A stretch of 64,000 nt of DNA from Pseudomonadota bacterium (lineage in GTDB: Bacteria; Pseudomonadota; Alphaproteobacteria; Caulobacterales; Aquidulcibacteraceae). Every line of letters starts with the position of its first letter. The first letter of the stretch is position 1. The stretch spans positions 1 through 64,000 of the forward strand of contig JAIUOD010000004.1 in assembly GCA_020161405.1 (NCBI GenBank), written 5' to 3'. Position numbers and translations under genes: made by a program. Positions 26,654-35,842 of this stretch are shown here, piece after piece. The notes beneath the pieces are model-generated. The model ran no database searches. It saw only the letters and a list, made by a program, of their open reading frames with translations, and was not told the origin of the DNA.

Positions 26654-28561
26654 ATGTGCGGTATTGCGGGAATTTTTTCACTTATTAATCAACCAATCCA
26701 TGACTTAGACCGTAGATTAAAAGTAATGAACAAGGCAATAATCCATCGAGGCCCCGACGGTGACGGCATACATATTTCAGCTTCCCAGACCGCTGGTCTT
26801 GCTCATCGACGCCTTGCAATTATTGATTTATCACCAACAGGTGCACAGCCAATGATTGGCAATGATGGTATGGCATTAGTTCATAATGGCGAAGTTTATA
26901 ATTATGTTGAAATGCATAAGGAACTTAATAATTTTTGGAATTTCAAAGGTCATTCTGACACTGAAACTATCTTAGCGGCACACGCAAAATGGGGCGATGA
27001 GGCAGTTAAAAAATTTCGCGGTATGTTTGCATATGCGAGGTGGGACGATAAAAATAGGCGCGCCTTCATTGCGCGCGACCCATTCGGTATTAAGCCACTA
27101 TATTATGCGATAGTAGATGATAAATTCTATTTTGCATCTGAAATGAAGGCAATATTACCGTTCTTACCTGCAATCGAAACCGACGAACATGGCCTTGCTG
27201 ATTATGTTGCTTTCCAATTTCCAATTCACGAACAAACGCTATTCAAAGATATAAAACAATTACCACCGGCACATAAAATCATTATTGAAAATGGCCAAAT
27301 AAAAATAAATAAATATTGGGATGTAGATTATTCTTCAAAAGCCAATAAATCATCTAAAGAATTTGAAGAAGAATTAAGAAGCCTACTTGAAGATTCTATG
27401 CGAATTCATCTTCGCTCTGATGTGCCAGTTGGTGCATATTGTTCTGGTGGTGTCGATTCTAGCTTAATCGCCCTTTTATCAGCAAATTCATCTGAACAAA
27501 ATCGTGATTTTTTTCATGGAAAATTTACGTGCTTGCCTGGATATGACGAAAGCCAATACGCACGAGATGTAAGCAAGGCCGCACATGGGAAATTACATGA
27601 AATCGATATAAATGCAGATGATATGATTAATAATGTTTCCAAAGTTATTTATCATCTTGATCAACCTGTTGCTGGGCACGGCTCGTTCCCGCAATATATG
27701 GTATCTGGCCTTTGTTCGAAACATGTAAAAGTTGTTCTTGGCGGACAAGGTGGTGATGAAATTTTTGGCGGCTATACGCGTTATGTTATTGGATATTTAG
27801 AACACGCATTACAAGCTGAAATTGATGGTACCGCAAATGAGATAAGCACACCAATCGCACTTAAAGATTTGATTGGAAACTTAGCAATGTTGAAACAATA
27901 CAAGCCAATGATGAAAATGTTTTTTGCTAATGGCCTTTTTGAACCATTTGCAAATCGATATTATAGGTTACAAGGTCGCGCCGCGGATCTGAAAAATGAA
28001 ATTGCCCTTGAAGATTTGCCAATGGATGACGTTTTCACACGTTTTGAATCTTCTTTTAATGGTCCCAAAATATCACAAGATGCTGTTTTTGATAAGATGA
28101 CACGCTTTGATTACAATCACCTTCTACCTGCTTTATTACAAGTTGAGGACAGAATGGGAATGGCACATGGTCTTGAAAGTCGCGTTCCAATTCTTGACAA
28201 ACCAATTGTGGAATTTGCTGCGAGTTTGCCAATGCGTGAAAAACTAAATCATGGCGAGACTAAGATAATATTGAAAAACGCCTTCTCAGATATACTGCCA
28301 CAATCAATTTTGAATCGAAAAGATAAAATGGGTTTTCCTTACCCAATTAAAGAATGGTTTGAAAATGAGATGTCTGATTTCATAAGAGATACATTCAATT
28401 CTCAAAAATCTGCTAATAGACCATACACAAATCATAAAGAAATTATTGCAAATCTTGATAATAATGCTGCATTTTCACGTAAATTATGGGGTTTATTAAG
28501 CCTTGAGTTATGGTATCAAAACTTCCACGATAAGGCTACCGAAATTAAATATACGGCATAA
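26654..28561 (+). CDS. asparagine synthetase-like amidotransferase, second copy
   Basis: 635 residues, paralogous to the protein at 18147 but not a recent duplicate. The glutaminase domain starts MCGIAGIF (Cys2) with RGPDGDG and NGEVYNY; the synthetase domain has SGGVDSS and GGQGGDEIFGGY. Either copy could be the general asparagine synthetase or a uronic-acid amidase of the WbpS type. It is the first gene of a plus-strand run with rfbB, rfbC and rfbA (12-bp gap to rfbB), which argues for a glycan role, while its N-terminal MCGIAG and the intact active sites do not discriminate. Confidence 0.83.
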   Translation: MCGIAGIFSLINQPIHDLDRRLKVMNKAIIHRGPDGDGIHISASQTAGLAHRRLAIIDLSPTGAQPMIGNDGMALVHNGEVYNYVEMHKELNNFWNFKGHSDTETILAAHAKWGDEAVKKFRGMFAYARWDDKNRRAFIARDPFGIKPLYYAIVDDKFYFASEMKAILPFLPAIETDEHGLADYVAFQFPIHEQTLFKDIKQLPPAHKIIIENGQIKINKYWDVDYSSKANKSSKEFEEELRSLLEDSMRIHLRSDVPVGAYCSGGVDSSLIALLSANSSEQNRDFFHGKFTCLPGYDESQYARDVSKAAHGKLHEIDINADDMINNVSKVIYHLDQPVAGHGSFPQYMVSGLCSKHVKVVLGGQGGDEIFGGYTRYVIGYLEHALQAEIDGTANEISTPIALKDLIGNLAMLKQYKPMMKMFFANGLFEPFANRYYRLQGRAADLKNEIALEDLPMDDVFTRFESSFNGPKISQDAVFDKMTRFDYNHLLPALLQVEDRMGMAHGLESRVPILDKPIVEFAASLPMREKLNHGETKIILKNAFSDILPQSILNRKDKMGFPYPIKEWFENEMSDFIRDTFNSQKSANRPYTNHKEIIANLDNNAAFSRKLWGLLSLELWYQNFHDKATEIKYTA

Positions 28562-28573
28562 TCTATTACATTC

Positions 28574-29626
28574 ATGGATAAGTCATTGAAAAAGATTGTC
28601 ATCACGGGCGGAGCAGGTTTTATTGGCTCCGCTCTCACGCGGTATCTTATTAATAATACTAATGCCCAAGTTCTCGTAATTGATAAACTTACTTATGCGG
28701 GCAATTTAAATTCGCTTGAAGATGTTTGGAAAAATCAAAATTTTAATTTTTTAAAAGCAGATATTTGTGACTTTTTATCAATAAAAGAGGCATTTAATAG
28801 TTTTGAACCTGACCAAATATATCACTTAGCCGCCGAAACACATGTTGACAGATCAATTGAGGGGGCAAGTGCATTTATTGATACAAACATTATAGGTACG
28901 TACAACCTTCTAGAAATTTCGCGTGAGTATTTAAGAAATAACAAAAAGCCAAACTTTCGCTTTATCCATGTATCCACCGATGAAGTTTATGGCACGTTAG
29001 GGCCTGAAGGACTATTTAAAGAGACTACCCCATATGCTCCCTCGTCCCCATATTCTGCTTCAAAGGCTGCCAGCGATCATTTAGTCAAAGCATGGTTTCA
29101 CACCTATGGTTTGCCATGCATTATTTCTAATTGCTCTAATAATTATGGCCCCTATCAATTTCCAGAGAAGCTTATACCACTCAATCTTTTAAATGCACTT
29201 GAAGGTAAAAATATTCAAATATACGGGAATGGCGAAAACGTGCGTGATTGGCTTTATGTTGACGACCATGTACACGCTTTATATCTACTATGTGAAAACG
29301 GGCGAATTGGTGAAACTTACAATATTGGTGGCCATAATGAGCGAACTAATAATCAAGTTATTTCAGTGATTTGCAAAATTTTAGATGAAAAGTTTCCCAA
29401 TAATGCATCATATTCTAAATTAATTAATTATGTGACTGACCGTCCAGGACATGATGCGCGCTATGCAATTGATGCTACAAAAATTGAAGCAGAATTGGGC
29501 TGGACTGCACAAGAAGATTTTGAAACCGGAATTCGCAAAACAATTGAATGGTACCTAAAAAATCCAAAATGGTGGCAATCAATCCGCGACGGTTCATATC
29601 ACGGTGAGAGATTAGGTTTAATTTGA
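28574..29626 (+). CDS. rfbB: dTDP-glucose 4,6-dehydratase
   Basis: Second step of dTDP-L-rhamnose synthesis: dTDP-glucose to dTDP-4-keto-6-deoxyglucose. 350 residues with [22 protein letters not shown], the STDEVYG loop bearing the Asp-Glu pair used for dehydration, [11 protein letters not shown] (Tyr/Lys pair) and [17 protein letters not shown], all diagnostic of RfbB. It precedes rfbC with overlapping stop and start (TGATG) and rfbA further on. The final reductase is not here but at 42933. The product may instead be diverted to other 6-deoxy sugars, but the presence of rfbC and rfbD supports rhamnose. Confidence 0.95.
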   Translation: MDKSLKKIVITGGAGFIGSALTRYLINNTNAQVLVIDKLTYAGNLNSLEDVWKNQNFNFLKADICDFLSIKEAFNSFEPDQIYHLAAETHVDRSIEGASAFIDTNIIGTYNLLEISREYLRNNKKPNFRFIHVSTDEVYGTLGPEGLFKETTPYAPSSPYSASKAASDHLVKAWFHTYGLPCIISNCSNNYGPYQFPEKLIPLNLLNALEGKNIQIYGNGENVRDWLYVDDHVHALYLLCENGRIGETYNIGGHNERTNNQVISVICKILDEKFPNNASYSKLINYVTDRPGHDARYAIDATKIEAELGWTAQEDFETGIRKTIEWYLKNPKWWQSIRDGSYHGERLGLI

Positions 29627-30168
29627 TGGAATATGAAAAGTTCGCGATAGAAGGGCCAGCATTAATTAAACCAAAACGCTATGAGGATACACGCGGTTAT
29701 TTTATGGAAACATTTCGTGAAAATTGGTTTCGCGAAAATATTGCTGATGTTGAATTTGTACAGGATAATCAATCATTTTCTTTCATAAAAAATACAATTC
29801 GTGGTCTTCATTTTCAAAAGCAACCATTTGAACAAGGAAAATTGGTTTCCTGTTCAAAAGGTTCAATATTTGACGTCGCAGTAGATATTCGCGCAAACTC
29901 GCCAAGCTTTGGTATGTGGATTAGCGCCGAATTAAGTGCATTAAATGGATATCAATTATGGATACCACAAGGCTTTGCGCATGGCTTTTGTACGCTTGAA
30001 AGCGAATGTGTAGTTGCTTATAAAGTTACGCAATATTACTCCCAAAATCATGATGCAGGAATTGCTTATGATGATGAGAAATTGAACATTAAATGGCCAA
30101 TCAACCACGTTGCAGTAGTATCTGAAAAAGATAAAAAACAACCTGAATTTATAAATTTATACAAATAA
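29626..30168 (+). CDS. rfbC: dTDP-4-dehydrorhamnose 3,5-epimerase
   Basis: Third step to dTDP-rhamnose. The 180-residue protein has the cupin-type RmlC sequence: DTRGYFMETFRENWF, FVQDNQSFS, RGLHFQKQPFEQGKLVSC with the catalytic His region, VDIRANSPSFG and PQGFAHGFCTLE. I start at the ATG at 29626, which overlaps the rfbB stop by one base, rather than at the TTG one codon upstream. The last residues (KKQPEFINLY) are normal for the family. Strong assignment by sequence and by neighbours. Confidence 0.94.
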   Translation: MEYEKFAIEGPALIKPKRYEDTRGYFMETFRENWFRENIADVEFVQDNQSFSFIKNTIRGLHFQKQPFEQGKLVSCSKGSIFDVAVDIRANSPSFGMWISAELSALNGYQLWIPQGFAHGFCTLESECVVAYKVTQYYSQNHDAGIAYDDEKLNIKWPINHVAVVSEKDKKQPEFINLYK

Positions 30169-30277
30169 ATCAAATACAAAAATCATTTTAGATACAAATA
30201 TTTTGATTTATAACTTGGGGTTGGCAAAACATCGTTAGTGAAATAATAATCGTAATATTTAAATCAAAGGGATTAAA

Positions 30278-31171
30278 ATGAAAGGCATAATTTTAGCAGG
30301 TGGCTCTGGCACTCGATTGCATCCAATGACCATATCAATTTCAAAGCAATTAATGCCAATTTATGACAAACCAATGATTTATTACCCGCTTACTACGCTT
30401 ATGTTGGCTGGAATCCGTGATATTTTGATTATAACGACACCGCACGATCTACCGCTATTCTGGCGCCAACTGGGCGATGGATCAGATTGGGGAATTAATC
30501 TTATATATAAAGAACAACCAAATCCAGAAGGCTTAGCGCAGGCATTTATAATTGGCGAAGAGTTTATTAGTGATGGTAATATATGCCTAATTCTTGGTGA
30601 CAATATCTATTATGGTAATGGCCTTGAAGAATTATTGGTAGCTGCTACAGATTTAAAATGTGGTGCAAATGTATTTTCCTACCATGTTGCTAATCCGCAG
30701 GACTATGGTGTTGTCGAATTTGATATAAATAAACATGCAATTTCAATTGAAGAAAAACCTATAAGCCCAAAGTCAAATTGGGCTGTAACAGGTCTTTATT
30801 TTTATGATAATCGAGTTGTTGAAATTGCTAAGTCACTAAAAAAATCGGCACGCAATGAGTATGAAATTAGTGATATTAATAGGATTTACCTAGAAAAAGG
30901 GCAGTTAATGGTAAAAACGCTTTCACGTGGTTTTGCTTGGCTCGATACTGGAACACCGGACAATTTATTAGACGCAGCAAATTTTATGCGAGTTATCGAA
31001 AAACGACAGGGAATAAAAATTGCATGCCCTGAAGAAATAGCGTGGCGAAAAGGCTTTATTGATGATAATCAATTCAACAATCTTATTAAAAGGTTTAAAA
31101 ATAGCGATTATGGAAACTATCTCTCATCATTAATCACCCACAACAGAACAGATAATGAACGAAATATCTAG
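30278..31171 (+). CDS. rfbA: glucose-1-phosphate thymidylyltransferase
   Basis: First step of the rhamnose pathway: glucose-1-phosphate plus dTTP to dTDP-glucose. 297 residues; the nucleotide-binding [11 protein letters not shown] and [17 protein letters not shown] segments, [13 protein letters not shown] and [20 protein letters not shown] are those of RmlA. It lies 109 bp after rfbC, so it may have an extra promoter, and has AAAGGGA upstream of its ATG. It ends 16 bp before the convergent UDP-glucose dehydrogenase gene. Confidence 0.95.
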   Translation: MKGIILAGGSGTRLHPMTISISKQLMPIYDKPMIYYPLTTLMLAGIRDILIITTPHDLPLFWRQLGDGSDWGINLIYKEQPNPEGLAQAFIIGEEFISDGNICLILGDNIYYGNGLEELLVAATDLKCGANVFSYHVANPQDYGVVEFDINKHAISIEEKPISPKSNWAVTGLYFYDNRVVEIAKSLKKSARNEYEISDINRIYLEKGQLMVKTLSRGFAWLDTGTPDNLLDAANFMRVIEKRQGIKIACPEEIAWRKGFIDDNQFNNLIKRFKNSDYGNYLSSLITHNRTDNERNI

Positions 31172-31187
31172 GTTTTGTTAAAAGCAA

Positions 31188-32354
31188 CTAGTCTACTCCA
31201 AATAAGTCGCGTGTATATACTTTATCCCGAACATCCAACAAATCATGTCCAATACGATTGGCAATAATTACATCTGAAACTTGTTTAAATTCATCAATAT
31301 CACGTATTACGCGTGAGCTGAAGAAGTTGTCTTCCTGCAAACTAGGTTCATAAATAATGGCTTCAATGCCTTTAGCTTTAATTCGTTTCATTATACCTTG
31401 AATTGAGGAATCTCGAAAATTATCACTATTGGATTTCATAGTAAGGCGGTATATTCCAACTATCTTTGGTTTTTTGGCAATGATTGAATCGGCAATAAAA
31501 TCTTTGCGTGTGGTATTTGCATCAACAATTGCACGAATTAAATTTTGCGGAACCGATTTATAATTTGCCAGTAATTGTTTTGTGTCTTTTGGCAAACAAT
31601 AGCCCCCATATCCAAAACTTGGGTTATTATAATGCGAGCCAATGCGTGAATCTAGGCACACTCCTTCAATAATCTCCCGCGAATTTAGTCCCAAAGCCTC
31701 TGCATATGAATCAAGTTCATTAAAATATGCAACGCGCATTGCAAGATATGTGTTGGCAAATAATTTTATAGCTTCGGCTTCATCTGAATTAGTGAATAGA
31801 ATTGGAATATCTCGCTTCATTGCGCCTTGCGCCAATAAATTTGCAAAAACTTTTGCACGTTTTGACTTTTCGCCAATAATGATTCTTGATGGGTACAAAT
31901 TATCATAAAGCGCCCTACCCTCACGTAAAAACTCAGGCGAGAAGATTATATTTTTGCAATTGAATTCATTGCTTACTCTTTGCGTATAACCAACTGGAAT
32001 TGTTGACTTTATTACCATTGTTGCGCTAGGGTTAACTTCTAAAACATCCTTGATTACAGCTTCAATTGATGATGTATTGAAATAATTTGTATCGGGGTCA
32101 TAATTTGTTGGGGTTGAAATTATTATAAAGTCAGCACTCTTATATGCATCCTCTTTGGACATTGTAGCCAGAAAGTTAAGCTTCTTATTTTTTAAAAAGC
32201 CCTCAATTTCTGGGTCAATTATGGGAGAAATTTTATTGTTTAAGGCATCAACTTTTTGCGCCACAACATCCAAAGCCACAACTTCATTATGCTGTGCCAA
32301 TAAAACTGCATTTGATAGACCAACATAACCAATACCAGCGATTGCAATTTTCAA
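31188..32354 (-). CDS. ugd: UDP-glucose 6-dehydrogenase
   Basis: Makes UDP-glucuronate. I begin at the TTG at 32354 (388 residues), which puts the Rossmann motif AGIGYVGL at the very N-terminus and has AAAGGG seven bases upstream; the open frame continues 37 codons further but reads as unlikely protein. Catalytic site [10 protein letters not shown] with [14 protein letters not shown] and [14 protein letters not shown] are those of the short Ugd type, as opposed to the GGHCIP enzyme at 3141. UDP-glucuronate may be a further sugar of the glycan. It marks the right edge of the polysaccharide locus, divergent from the phasin-like gene. Confidence 0.92.
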   Translation of the reverse strand: MKIAIAGIGYVGLSNAVLLAQHNEVVALDVVAQKVDALNNKISPIIDPEIEGFLKNKKLNFLATMSKEDAYKSADFIIISTPTNYDPDTNYFNTSSIEAVIKDVLEVNPSATMVIKSTIPVGYTQRVSNEFNCKNIIFSPEFLREGRALYDNLYPSRIIIGEKSKRAKVFANLLAQGAMKRDIPILFTNSDEAEAIKLFANTYLAMRVAYFNELDSYAEALGLNSREIIEGVCLDSRIGSHYNNPSFGYGGYCLPKDTKQLLANYKSVPQNLIRAIVDANTTRKDFIADSIIAKKPKIVGIYRLTMKSNSDNFRDSSIQGIMKRIKAKGIEAIIYEPSLQEDNFFSSRVIRDIDEFKQVSDVIIANRIGHDLLDVRDKVYTRDLFGVD

Positions 32355-32509
32355 TTTAGTGCCCTTTTCATCTATAATTTTAATATAGTAAATTGCACTC
32401 TTTATAACAATGTATCGTTGCTGTTTTATAATCCACAAAAGTCGCACTTGAAAAATAAATAACAATAACCATGTTATGACTAAGGCAATAATCCAATTGG
32501 AGGTTTATC

Positions 32510-33088
32510 ATGGCCAAGAAGAAATCAGATGTGAATGAAGAAATTGTAGTGGGCGAAACTATCCCACCTGATGTTGAAGCACCAGAAGCTGATAATGCCA
32601 AGGATGCGCGCAAATCTTATGAAGATTTCTTCTCTGCTAATGCGGGCGCTTATTCAAAATTATTTGAGCAAGCCCAAGGTCATTTCACAAAAATCGCCGA
32701 CATAGCCCAAGAAGTTTTTGAAACATTGGTTGCGCAAGGCAAAAAAGTTGAAGAAACTTTGAAAGAAAAAATGGAAGAAACCCACGCAACCGAAAAAGCC
32801 AAAGAATTCGCTGAAAAAGCGGAAACTTCGGCAAAAGAATTTGCAAAAAAAGCCGAAGAGCAAGCCAAAAAATTCCGCGAAGAATATCTAAATGATGAAA
32901 AAATCGCAGGTTTTAGAAAAAGCTTTACGGACGCGGTTGAACCGATAAATATTTTCGCTCTAAACAAACAAATCGAAGAATTAAATGCAAAAGTGGTAAG
33001 CCTTGAGGCTGAAATCGCAACTTTAAAAGGTGAAAAACCTGCCGAAGAAGCGCCAAAAAAGAAAGCCACTAAAAAGAAAGATGCATAA
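32510..33088 (+). CDS. phasin-like coiled-coil protein with lysine-rich tail
   Basis: 192 residues. After a short acidic N-terminus, residues of about 55-140 form one long amphipathic helix rich in Ala, Lys and Glu (FEQAQGHFTKIADIAQEV, then repeats of the K-x-x-A-E-K-A type). A second coiled-coil follows near 150-175, and the end is a Lys/Ala tail (PKKKATKKKDA). This is the layout of phasins, which coat polyhydroxyalkanoate granules, and phaC is present at 60168; the tail could touch DNA as some phasins do. The composition is simple enough that another granule or nucleoid protein is possible. Good GGAGG site before the ATG. Confidence 0.5.
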   Translation: MAKKKSDVNEEIVVGETIPPDVEAPEADNAKDARKSYEDFFSANAGAYSKLFEQAQGHFTKIADIAQEVFETLVAQGKKVEETLKEKMEETHATEKAKEFAEKAETSAKEFAKKAEEQAKKFREEYLNDEKIAGFRKSFTDAVEPINIFALNKQIEELNAKVVSLEAEIATLKGEKPAEEAPKKKATKKKDA

Positions 33089-33093
33089 GCCAA

Positions 33094-33582
33094 ATGGCTG
33101 AACAATTTCTAATTGATACAAAGGACAAAAGCGCGGCATATTCCGCGCTTTTGGATGTTTATAAATCCGTTATTGATGGCGAAGACAATGAAATTGCGCG
33201 CCTTTCAACTCTTATAAGCCTTTTGACAAGTACCTTTGGTGAACTTTTTTTTTGGTGCGGTTTTTATATGGTTGATGAAACCAAAAATAATGAATTAGTG
33301 GTTGGCCCCTATCAAGGAACAATGGGTTGTTTACGTATTCCATTCACCAAAGGTGTTTGCGGCAAATGCGCGCGCGAAGCCAAAATCCAAATTGTTGATG
33401 ATGTTCACGCAATCGCCGATCATATTGCCTGTGATAGTCGTTCAAATTCTGAAATCGTGGTTCCTATTTTCAAAAATGGCAAATTACACGCGGTTTTAGA
33501 TATTGATTCAACCGAATTTGCCGCATTCGATGAAATTGATGCGCACGGCCTTGAGGAATTGGTAAAAATTATCTACGCATAA
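33094..33582 (+). CDS. msrC: free methionine-(R)-sulfoxide reductase (GAF domain)
   Basis: Reduces free Met-R-sulfoxide in the cytoplasm. The single GAF domain (162 residues) contains the fRMsr signature VVGPYQGTMGC with IPFTKGVCGKCA, VDDVHAIADHIACDS and SEIVVPI. The three redox cysteines expected by comparison with the E. coli enzyme are present as Cys79, Cys89 and Cys113; an extra Cys92 lies in the loop. The usual VHxxPGHI reads VHAIADHI. It lies five bases after the phasin-like gene and two before ybaK, so the three are likely co-transcribed. Confidence 0.92.
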   Translation: MAEQFLIDTKDKSAAYSALLDVYKSVIDGEDNEIARLSTLISLLTSTFGELFFWCGFYMVDETKNNELVVGPYQGTMGCLRIPFTKGVCGKCAREAKIQIVDDVHAIADHIACDSRSNSEIVVPIFKNGKLHAVLDIDSTEFAAFDEIDAHGLEELVKIIYA

Positions 33583-33584
33583 TT

Positions 33585-34058
33585 ATGGCAAAAGAAACCG
33601 CAGGCACATTGGCATTAAAAAAAGCAGGGATTGCCTTCACCCCCTATCCTTACGAATACGACCCAAACGCCGATAAAATCGGCATACAGGCCGCCAATGC
33701 ATTGGGCAAAGCGCCAGAACAGGTTTTCAAAACCCTTATGTGCGAAGTTGATAAAGCGCCCGCATGCGTGATTATCCCATCCGACTGCGAAGTTTCAATG
33801 AAAAAACTTGCCGCAGCCTTTGGCGGCAAATCGGCAAATATGATGAAACCTGATGCTGCCGAACGCATGACAGGCTTTAAAGTCGGCGGCATTTCCCCCT
33901 TTGGTCAAAGAAAGCAAGTAAAAACCTTTATCGACGAAACCGCAATTTTATTTGATGAAGTGCTTATAAACGGCGGCGCACGCGGGCTTTTGGTTGGGGT
34001 AATTCCAAATGATGTGATTGAGATTTTAAGGTTTGGTTTAATAGATTTGGTTGCTTAA
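33585..34058 (+). CDS. ybaK: YbaK/EbsC-type Cys-tRNA(Pro) deacylase
   Basis: Hydrolyses misacylated Cys-tRNA(Pro). 157 residues of the YbaK fold with VFKTLM (Lys49, in the position of the conserved catalytic-region lysine), VIIPSDCEVSMKKLA, GFKVGGISPFGQRKQ and the closing INGGARGLLVGVIPND, all conserved in the family. Starts two bases after msrC. Core housekeeping function; no oddities. Confidence 0.93.
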   Translation: MAKETAGTLALKKAGIAFTPYPYEYDPNADKIGIQAANALGKAPEQVFKTLMCEVDKAPACVIIPSDCEVSMKKLAAAFGGKSANMMKPDAAERMTGFKVGGISPFGQRKQVKTFIDETAILFDEVLINGGARGLLVGVIPNDVIEILRFGLIDLVA

Positions 34059-34120
34059 ATGCAGAATTCACAACTTTGATAATATAAGGCCTAAAATCAT
34101 ATTTTGTGTAAAAAAATTAT

Positions 34121-34465
34121 TCAAACATATTTCACTTCTTTAATTTTGACAGACCCTATAAAATTAATACCTTCCCAAAGTTCCAATATGTCATTTGGCT
34201 TGACTTTAAGTTTAATTTCTTCGCTGTCGATTACCCCCAAAACAAAAGCAGACACTATGTTTAAATTTTCACTTGCAAAAACCTCGAGAAGAAAACAGAT
34301 AAAATAATTACCTAAACCAGCATAGCTTGCTTCATGATGTAAATTAAATCCGCGTTTTGGCTTAAGCCGGCCTTCAACAAGTAATTTTGAAAAAGCATTA
34401 TCAATTGGCTCAACTAATAATTCATATCCAGCAGATTGCATTATATTATTATTTGCATTTAGCAT
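34121..34465 (-). CDS. hypothetical protein
   Basis: 114 residues, not recognised. Predicted to be a small beta-rich cytoplasmic protein (SAFVLGVIDSEEIKLKVKPNDILELWEGINFIG), with no signal peptide or membrane segment. It points away from galE and converges with ybaK. The codon usage is ordinary, so it is likely a real gene, though of unknown role. Confidence 0.5.
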   Translation of the reverse strand: MLNANNNIMQSAGYELLVEPIDNAFSKLLVEGRLKPKRGFNLHHEASYAGLGNYFICFLLEVFASENLNIVSAFVLGVIDSEEIKLKVKPNDILELWEGINFIGSVKIKEVKYV

Positions 34466-34763
34466 AACTAAAAACTACTCTTTTACTTTCAACAAGTATT
34501 AATACTATAATAAACTAAATAAAATTATCCACGCTATATCTATATAATATATAATTCGCTTATAAATAGAATACGAAATGATAGCAAATGATAGCATTTT
34601 GGCTAATTTAAAGGGCGAAAAACACCAAGGTTTTGATTTTATATAATTTTACAAAATCACAACCTCAATTTTTGATAGCAAATGATAGTATTTATCGCTT
34701 ATTTAGCTTTTAAATTGATAGCATTATGCTAAAGGCAATTATAGATTTTTATAGGAAAATACT
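34466..34763. promoter_or_regulatory. divergent region with TGATAGC direct repeats upstream of galE
   Basis: The 298 bp between the hypothetical gene and galE hold two copies of TGATAGCAAATGATAGYA at 34579-34596 and 34673-34690, plus a related TTGATAGCATTATG at about 34715-34728. The repeats are about 94 bp apart and close to the galE start (34764). They may bind a regulator or be remnants of a small repeat element. No terminator is obvious. Confidence 0.4.
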
Positions 34764-35750
34764 TTGTCTGATATTGCAGTTTTAGTTGTTGGCGGCGCGG
34801 GTTATATTGGTTCACATAGTGCGAAAGCGCTTAAAAATGCGGGTTTTTTGCCTGTTGTGATTGATGATATATCGGCGGGGCATGCGCATAATGTTAAATA
34901 CGGCCCATTAATCAAAGCCAATATGAATGATAAAGCGGCAATTACGGACGCTATCAAACAATATAATCCCCAAGCTATAATGCATTTTGCCGCATCTATT
35001 GAAGTTGGTGAAGGTGAAAAAGACCCGCTTAAATTCTATAAAAATAATGTTGCCAATTCCATTGCATTGTTTGATACGGCAATTGAAAACGGCGTTAAAA
35101 ATATTGTGTTTTCAAGCACGGCGGCAACATTTGGCGTTCCGCAATCAAAATATATTGATGAAAACCACACACAAGAGCCGATAAATACTTATGGTCGCAC
35201 CAAATTAATGGTTGAAAAAATCCTTATTGATTTAGGAAAAGCACATGGCGTTAATTCGGCGATTTTGCGCTATTTCAATGCCTGCGGCGCAGATCCAGAT
35301 GGCGAATTAGGTGAAGAACATAATCCCGAAACCCACCTTATCCCCAATGTTTTGGCATCAATTGCAGGGCGTCGCACTATGCTTAGTATTTTTGGTGATG
35401 ATTATGAAACGCCAGATGGAACCTGCGTTCGCGACTATGTCCATGTAAGTGATTTGGCCGATGCCCATGTTGCGGCCTGTAAATATCTTATTGAAAATGG
35501 CAAATCCATTGACCTTAATCTTGGAACCAAAAACGGTAATTCAGTACTTGAAATCATGCAGGCCGCAGAGCGTGTGACAGGTCTTCCCTGCTCGCGCGAA
35601 ATATGCCCGCGCCGCGCAGGTGACCCACCATTCTTAGTTGCCGATAGCACAAAGGCACGCCAAACAATCGGCTTTAACCCAATAAGAAGCGATATTGAAA
35701 CAATCTTAAAAGATGCATGGAATTTCCACAAAAAGGCGTGGAACATATAA
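34764..35750 (+). CDS. galE: UDP-glucose 4-epimerase
   Basis: Interconverts UDP-glucose and UDP-galactose. 328-residue extended SDR with GGAGYIGSHSAKAL, HFAASIEVGEGEKDPLKFY, SSTAATFGVP, YGRTKLMVE (Tyr/Lys pair) and RYFNACGADPDGELGEEHNPETHLIP, the classic GalE signature. Starts with TTG at 34764, with AGGAAA upstream; no ATG fits better. UDP-galactose could serve the surface glycans. Upstream direct repeats may regulate it. Confidence 0.93.
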   Translation: MSDIAVLVVGGAGYIGSHSAKALKNAGFLPVVIDDISAGHAHNVKYGPLIKANMNDKAAITDAIKQYNPQAIMHFAASIEVGEGEKDPLKFYKNNVANSIALFDTAIENGVKNIVFSSTAATFGVPQSKYIDENHTQEPINTYGRTKLMVEKILIDLGKAHGVNSAILRYFNACGADPDGELGEEHNPETHLIPNVLASIAGRRTMLSIFGDDYETPDGTCVRDYVHVSDLADAHVAACKYLIENGKSIDLNLGTKNGNSVLEIMQAAERVTGLPCSREICPRRAGDPPFLVADSTKARQTIGFNPIRSDIETILKDAWNFHKKAWNI

Positions 35751-35842
35751 TTTTGAAATATGTAATTGCTTTGCCTAATTATTGACAAATTTATATATAA
35801 AAAGCACATATAAATTATCAATAATGAATTTTGGAAGCACAA

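Noticed and set aside
32355..32465. 37-codon N-terminal extension of ugd
   Set aside because: The TTG at 32354 has a good ribosome site and puts the NAD-binding motif at the N-terminus as in the family.
32680..33105. Long antisense frame of 141 residues opposite the phasin-like gene
   Set aside because: A Ser/Phe/Ala-rich shadow of the Lys/Glu/Ala-rich coding strand; the plus-strand gene has a ribosome site and a plausible fold.
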